From an uncultured Pirellulaceae bacterium (GTDB lineage: Bacteria > Planctomycetota > Planctomycetia > Pirellulales > Pirellulaceae), in assembly GCA_934255105.1 (NCBI GenBank), contig CAKQNH010000077.1, positions 1 to 11,124 of the forward strand: DNA of 11,124 bases, given 5' to 3'. Numbering within the stretch: position 1 is the stretch's first letter; every line of letters starts with the position of its first letter. Positions 8,001-11,124 of this stretch are shown here, one piece after another. The translations under genes were made by a program, and so were the position numbers. Under the pieces are notes generated by a model. It was not told the origin of the DNA, searched no databases, and was given only the letters and a program-made list of their open reading frames with translations.

Positions 8001-9413
8001 TTACGGCTCGGTGGCTGACAAGCAGAAGAGATAGGGGCTAGTGCGTATCAGGAAGCGATTGTTCCATACAACCGGCGATGCATACGTTTCACCGAAAAGT
8101 TCGTTATGGGCTAGCTCGACATACTCGTGCCCAGGTTGGATGACGGTCGTCACACCAGCGCTATTCACAAAGTAGATGCGGCCGTCGACAAACACAGGAC
8201 TAGCGACGAAGTTTCCGCCAACACGTTGTTGCCAATGCAGTTTACCTGTCGCCGCTTCGACGCATGAAATAACACCTTGAGAGGAGGCGAAATAGAGATC
8301 ACCGGCGACCACAATTGGAGAACCCACCGTGGGCACCTGGCGCGCGTATCGCCAGACGATCGATGTCTGGGTTACATCGCCACTGCCGCTGCAATCGACG
8401 GCTACCATCTCCGGCTTGGGGAAGCCCGTGCAGACGATCGCTAACTGGCCTGCGCGCACGGGGGTCGGGACCGCCGAGTAACCGCTGCCGACCCGGGCGC
8501 GCCACCACTGGCTGCCATCGAGCGGGTTGAGCGAGATCAACCATTGAGCGGACATGGAAATCAATTGCGTTTGTCCACTGGACTCAATGACTAGGGGGGT
8601 GCTGAAGGCGCGACGCAGCATTGCGTCTGTAACGGCAATATCAGGACGCGCAACTTGCCAATTCGTCTCCCCCGTCAGCTTGTCCAACGCAATTGCATAC
8701 TGTTGATCCGTGCCATCGCAGGCCAAGATCAATTGTTGTTGTCACAGTACTGGTGACACAGCCGGACCCGTTAGATCGTCCACTTCCAACTCACGCTTCC
8801 ACAACACGTCGCCTGTAGAAATTTCGATGCACGCAGTACCCAGCGAACCGAAGTGACAATACAGCCGCTGACCATCGGTAGCAGGAGTCGGCGAGGCATA
8901 ACTGTTCGTGGTGTGGATCGGTTTCGGATCCTGGCGCTCGAACAAATCGATCCGCCGCAGTAGCTCGCCGGACTGGGCATCGATTTCTAATGCGAACAAT
9001 TTGACCGATGCGTCGGTAACCAATTCGAAGGAGCCAAAGGGAAGGTCGGCGAGCTTACCGCCGGCCGCACTATCAATGAACATCACGGCAGAACGCACGC
9101 CCGAAGGGTAGGGAAGGTCGGCGAGCTTACCGCCGGCCGCACTATCCTCCAGAGCTACTTGCTCGGCCGAGGTCAACCAAATGCGATCTCCAACGACGAC
9201 CGGCGACGACCAGCCTTTACCGGGAATAAATGTCTGCCAAATGGGAGCATCGAAGAAGTTATCCCATTCAAGTGGCAGACCAACGGCGGTACTGTGCCCA
9301 GAAGCTGGACCGCGAAACTGCCACCAGTCTTCTGCTGAGCAGCGGGGGCCGAAAAGGCAGGTGGCTGAGATGGCAACTATCGCCGCGCCGTAGAGGATTT
9401 TCAACTTTCGCAC
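8001..9413 (-). pseudogene. Exported PQQ-like beta-propeller protein, broken by in-frame TGA
   Basis: One continuous frame of 470 residues plus stop is interrupted only by TGA at 8742-8744 (codon 224). It starts with GTG at 9413 and a signal peptide (MRKLKILYG, hydrophobic core, then CSAEDWWQFRGP). Propeller-blade motifs continue on both sides of the stop: WSSPVVVGDRIWLTSA, TNSYASPTPATDGQRLYCHFG, IEISTGDVLWK, then after the stop DGTDQQYAIALDKLTG, VISCVEAATGKLHW and a C-terminal LFCLSATEP. The flanks read GPAVSPVL-stop-QQQLILACDGTD. As I recall this family, relatives have SPVLW at this point, so TGG to TGA is the simplest explanation. TGA is also the normal stop of the two neighbouring genes. 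Known relatives are periplasmic or surface proteins of unclear role; few are proven to bind PQQ. The start overlaps the upstream Rrf2 gene by 13 bases. Residues 90-101 and 114-125 are an unusual in-frame duplication. It could be a real nonsense mutation or an assembly error. Confidence 0.85.
9038..9146. repeat. Two 37-bp direct repeats, each hairpin-forming, inside the propeller gene
   Basis: Identical 37-bp copies lie at 9038-9074 and 9110-9146, with starts exactly 72 bases (24 codons) apart. Each contains an 8-bp stem GGTCGGCG / CGCCGGCC (one G-U pair in RNA) with the loop AGCTTAC, at 9044-9066 and 9116-9138. On the coding strand each copy gives DSAAGGKLADLP. The 35 bases between them encode YPSGVRSAVMFI in part. 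No further copy is visible in the window. Confidence 0.9.
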
Positions 9414-9820
9414 AGTGGGATGATGGGGCTGGTCGACTCAATCAAATCTTTGATGGTCACTTTACCAAAGGCGGCTTCGGTCGCCGCGTAGGCTTTATCG
9501 AGCTCCGAATGCAGCGGGCATAGCTGAGTGTGCGTCTTCAATCCCAACGGGCATTTGGTGATTCGCTCGATGGGCTCGACGGTGTTGATCACGTCCAAGA
9601 TCGTCAATTCGTTGCTGGCCCGGCACAGTTCGTAGCCTCCGCCGGGCCCCGGTCGGGAGCGCACCAAACCAGCCGCCGCTAAATCCTGCAGCACGCGCGT
9701 TAAATAGCGACGCGGTACTTTGGTTATCTCCGCCAGTCGATCGGCCGACACGGTTTCGCCCGCTTGGCCTGCCAAGCAAGCAATTGCCCGCAGCGCATAT
9801 TCAGCAGTTTTCGATATCAT
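9401..9820 (-). CDS. Rrf2-family transcriptional regulator
   Basis: A 139-residue protein with the typical Rrf2 start [12 protein letters not shown], then a winged helix-turn-helix (about 23-65) with [19 protein letters not shown] and the wing [13 protein letters not shown]. IscR, NsrR and RsrR of this family use Fe-S clusters to sense iron-sulfur status, NO or redox. The usual three-Cys cluster loop is reduced here to [15 protein letters not shown]: Cys90 and Cys101, with His104 nearby. Glu7 matches the position of an N-terminal acidic ligand known in some relatives, so a two-Cys cluster is possible but unproven. Other Cys are at 15, 66 and 137. The ATG at 9820 is chosen for the conserved N-terminus; no Shine-Dalgarno sequence is visible. 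The stop TGA lies inside the start of the downstream propeller gene (13-base overlap), which suggests translational coupling and control of that gene. Autoregulation is common in the family, but I see no clear operator. Confidence 0.93.
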   Translation of the reverse strand: MISKTAEYALRAIACLAGQAGETVSADRLAEITKVPRRYLTRVLQDLAAAGLVRSRPGPGGGYELCRASNELTILDVINTVEPIERITKCPLGLKTHTQLCPLHSELDKAYAATEAAFGKVTIKDLIESTSPIIPLCES

Positions 9821-9936
9821 TGTTTTAACCCATGCGGCTGCATTCCCACGCGCACTCTAATCGTCCGGCGAGCTCGTAGATATTGAATTTGTACAATGCA
9901 CTGGCTCAGAGCGACCGGAGACAATCTACACATAAA

Positions 9937-9965
9937 AGTATATGTCTTGAAAGGTACTTCTGCAA
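9937..9965 (-). promoter_or_regulatory. Candidate sigma-70-type promoter for the Rrf2-propeller unit
   Basis: On the minus strand, TTGCAG (9965-9960) and TATACT (9942-9937) are separated by 17 bases. The -10 matches TATAAT at 5 of 6 positions and the -35 matches TTGACA at only 3 of 6. It would give a leader of roughly 110 bases before the ATG at 9820. It is the best pair I see in the region, but single matches of this quality arise by chance. Confidence 0.35.
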
Positions 9966-10023
9966 GCGCGCGAGTGAGCGGGCTGAATTCTCGAAGCCAG
10001 AGCTTCCAAGCGCTTTGCCTGCG

Positions 10024-10125
10024 ACGTGCGAACCAAACGATTGAGGACAATCGTTCTACGTGCGGACCAAACGATTGGGGACAATCGTTTTACGTGCGGA
10101 CCAAACGATTGAGGACAATCGTTTT
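10024..10125. repeat. Three tandem 34-bp units, each with a stem-loop
   Basis: Units lie at 10024-10057, 10058-10091 and 10092-10125 with no spacer. Each starts ACGTGCG(A/G)ACC and continues with AAACGATTG, a four-base loop and CAATCGTT. Stems are 9 bp, perfect in units two and three and one base shorter in unit one. Loops on the plus strand are AGGA, GGGA and AGGA. Units differ at only a few positions. The unit length is not a multiple of three, so this is not a coding repeat. With no unique spacers it is not a CRISPR array. The role is unknown. Confidence 0.92.
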
Positions 10126-10227
10126 ACAAAAAATGCTTCACAGCGTCGCCTGACGGGGTGACATGGGTGCTTTTAACAACCTAGCATGAGCCTGGACTGC
10201 TTCCAATATATGTACAATCCTAGCTTA

Positions 10228-10321
10228 TAAGCATCCACGCCCAAGTTTATCCGCATAATTAGCCGCCTGGGCGTTAGCCAGGGTTGTTTGATATGACAGG
10301 TAACGTATGCGTGGGTGCTTA
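10228..10321. repeat. 13-bp imperfect inverted repeat enclosing 68 bases
   Basis: TAAGCATCCACGC (10228-10240) and GCGTGGGTGCTTA (10309-10321) are complementary at 12 of 13 positions. A third related 9-mer, TGGGTGCTT, occurs at 10164-10172. The interior holds CCTGG / CCAGG, a 5-bp stem (10266-10282). I see no target-site duplication and no gene inside, so a miniature mobile element is only one possibility. A structured mutY 3' end is another. Confidence 0.6.
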
Positions 10322-10343
10322 GAGTACACTCTAGAGAAATCTA

Positions 10344-11124
10344 TCAGGGCAAGCTGTTACCGCCTTCGCCCAGCATCCAACGTCGCAATTTGTGCGCGGT
10401 GGATGTTAGGGGCAGTTGGGGTTCCAGCGCCAGATCGACCCACTGCCAATTATGCGTAGCGGGGAGCTGAGCCGCGGCTTTCACTTGCGCGCGATAACAG
10501 TGCAAGGCGATGCGGTACCGTGTCACGCCATGCCGCATCGATTTAAGATACTCGGTCTTCGCCGCGCGCAGTTCCAGTCCCAGGCGTTGCTGCATGCCGC
10601 GTTTCAATAGTTCGATCTGCGGCGATGGTTTATGTGAGATGCGATCGAAGTCGGCGTGCCAGCCGAGCGCAGTCAGGTCGATGCGGGGAAAGTCCCACAG
10701 TCCCGCCCACCAGCCGCCTATCGGATTCTGACGCATTAAAGTTTTGCCACTGCGTTGCACGACCACCAAGGCATGATGTAGCGGAGTAAACGTCGGGCGT
10801 GGTGCCGACAAGGGAATTTCAGTTTGTATACTCGCGCGATGCGCCCCACAAAACCGCTGCACGGGACAGCTTGCGCAGTCGGGCTGTTTCGGTGTGCAGA
10901 CCAAACTTCCCAGCTCCATGACCGCTTGATTGACCAGTCCCACTTGCTCGCCCGCCCCAGGCAAAATGCGCTCGGCAAAGCTCCACAGTTGGCTCTGCGA
11001 TGCGGCCGTTTTGGGATCTTCGCGCAGTCCGATCAGGCGACTAAAAAGGCGGACCGTGTTGGCTTCCAAAATTGGCGCGCGCAGGCCATAGGCAAACGAT
11101 GCGATGGCACCAGCCGTGTAACGC
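10344..11124 (-). CDS. mutY: MutY-type adenine DNA glycosylase, 5' end outside window
   Basis: The visible 259 codons (stop TGA at 10344) cover the rear half of the glycosylase domain and the C-terminal NUDIX-like domain. MutY removes adenine mispaired with 8-oxoguanine or guanine in base-excision repair. The fragment opens with RYTAGAIASFAYG, the end of the helix-hairpin-helix region, then APILEANTVRLFSRL. Bacterial MutY has ILDGNV here, with the catalytic Asp (Asp138 in E. coli); this protein has Glu (codon 11066-11064). The [4Fe-4S] motif is perfect: Cys-x6-Cys-x2-Cys-x5-Cys in CTPKQPDCASCPVQRFC. The C-terminal domain shows GGWWAGLWDFPR and RHGVTRYRIALHCY. The FSH loop that recognises 8-oxoguanine in other MutY proteins reads VTR here. 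The front part, including the other catalytic Glu, is beyond the right edge. The frame stays open to the edge, so the apparent TTG start at 11069 is not the true start. Confidence 0.92.
   Translation of the reverse strand, partial: RYTAGAIASFAYGLRAPILEANTVRLFSRLIGLREDPKTAASQSQLWSFAERILPGAGEQVGLVNQAVMELGSLVCTPKQPDCASCPVQRFCGAHRASIQTEIPLSAPRPTFTPLHHALVVVQRSGKTLMRQNPIGGWWAGLWDFPRIDLTALGWHADFDRISHKPSPQIELLKRGMQQRLGLELRAAKTEYLKSMRHGVTRYRIALHCYRAQVKAAAQLPATHNWQWVDLALEPQLPLTSTAHKLRRWMLGEGGNSLP

Larger units (their letters stand above)
9821..10343. other. 523-base noncoding region between mutY and the Rrf2 gene
   Basis: No credible protein gene is present. Going up from the Rrf2 start, the region contains a candidate promoter (9937-9965), a small 5-bp hairpin (9993-10006), three tandem 34-bp hairpin repeats (10024-10125), an AT-rich stretch, and a 13-bp imperfect inverted repeat enclosing 68 bases (10228-10321). 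Just after the mutY stop there is a 6-bp palindrome, TAGAGT-AC-ACTCTA (10320-10333), without a T-run. No strong intrinsic terminator for mutY is seen. Confidence 0.75.

Noticed and set aside
8001..8732. A separate gene starting at the TTG at 8732
   Set aside because: It is in the same frame as the upstream part, lacks a signal peptide, and starts mid-blade. It is the second half of the broken propeller gene.
8742..8744. TGA read as Trp by an alternative code, or as selenocysteine
   Set aside because: The mutY and Rrf2 genes in this window end with TGA in normal places, and Trp is encoded by TGG throughout. The position is not a catalytic Cys site, and I see no convincing SECIS-like hairpin just downstream.
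10024..10125. CRISPR array
   Set aside because: The units are directly adjacent with no unique spacers, and no cas gene is present.
9896..10153. Small plus-strand open frame across the 34-bp repeats
   Set aside because: The repeat unit is not a multiple of three, so each unit is read in a different frame. There is no coding signature.
10320..10333. Intrinsic terminator for mutY
   Set aside because: The 6-bp palindrome is AT-rich with a 2-base loop and no following T-run on the minus strand.

Overview
The window looks like a chromosomal segment of a planctomycete, most likely in or near the Pirellulales. This is inferred from gene content, not from a marker gene. The signs are a Tat-exported Gfo/Idh/MocA oxidoreductase, an exported PQQ-like beta-propeller protein of the type abundant in that phylum, a very large polytopic membrane protein with an N-terminal zinc ribbon, moderately high GC, and starts without clear Shine-Dalgarno sequences. 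It reads as an ordinary chromosomal region: I see no transposase, integrase, phage gene or CRISPR array.

Layout, left to right. On the minus strand, a Gfo/Idh/MocA oxidoreductase (170-1345) is followed after 10 bases by the first 53 codons of a SelO/YdiU-type protein adenylyltransferase, which runs off the left edge (1-159). A short divergent intergenic region with two small perfect hairpins (1346-1499) separates it from one plus-strand gene that fills 1500-8000, encoding a membrane protein of 2166 residues. The stop codon of this gene directly abuts the stop codon of a minus-strand gene. That gene (8001-9413) encodes a secreted PQQ-like beta-propeller protein. It is broken by one in-frame TGA at a position I expect to be Trp, and it carries two in-frame copies of a 37-bp hairpin-forming repeat. 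It overlaps by 13 bases the upstream gene for an Rrf2-family regulator with a two-cysteine motif (9401-9820). A 523-base noncoding region follows (9821-10343). It holds a candidate promoter for the Rrf2 gene, three tandem 34-bp hairpin repeats whose loops all show GGA on the plus strand, and a 13-bp imperfect inverted repeat. The right edge holds a mutY-type adenine DNA glycosylase (10344-11124, 5' end outside the window) with a perfect iron-sulfur cysteine motif and Glu where the catalytic Asp normally sits.

The Rrf2 and propeller genes form one apparent transcription unit, and the oxidoreductase and selO genes form another. No shared pathway across the window is evident. The most unusual items are the hairpin repeat inside the broken propeller gene, the triple GGA-loop hairpin array, and the giant membrane protein of unknown function. 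I do not see a clear new multi-gene system.
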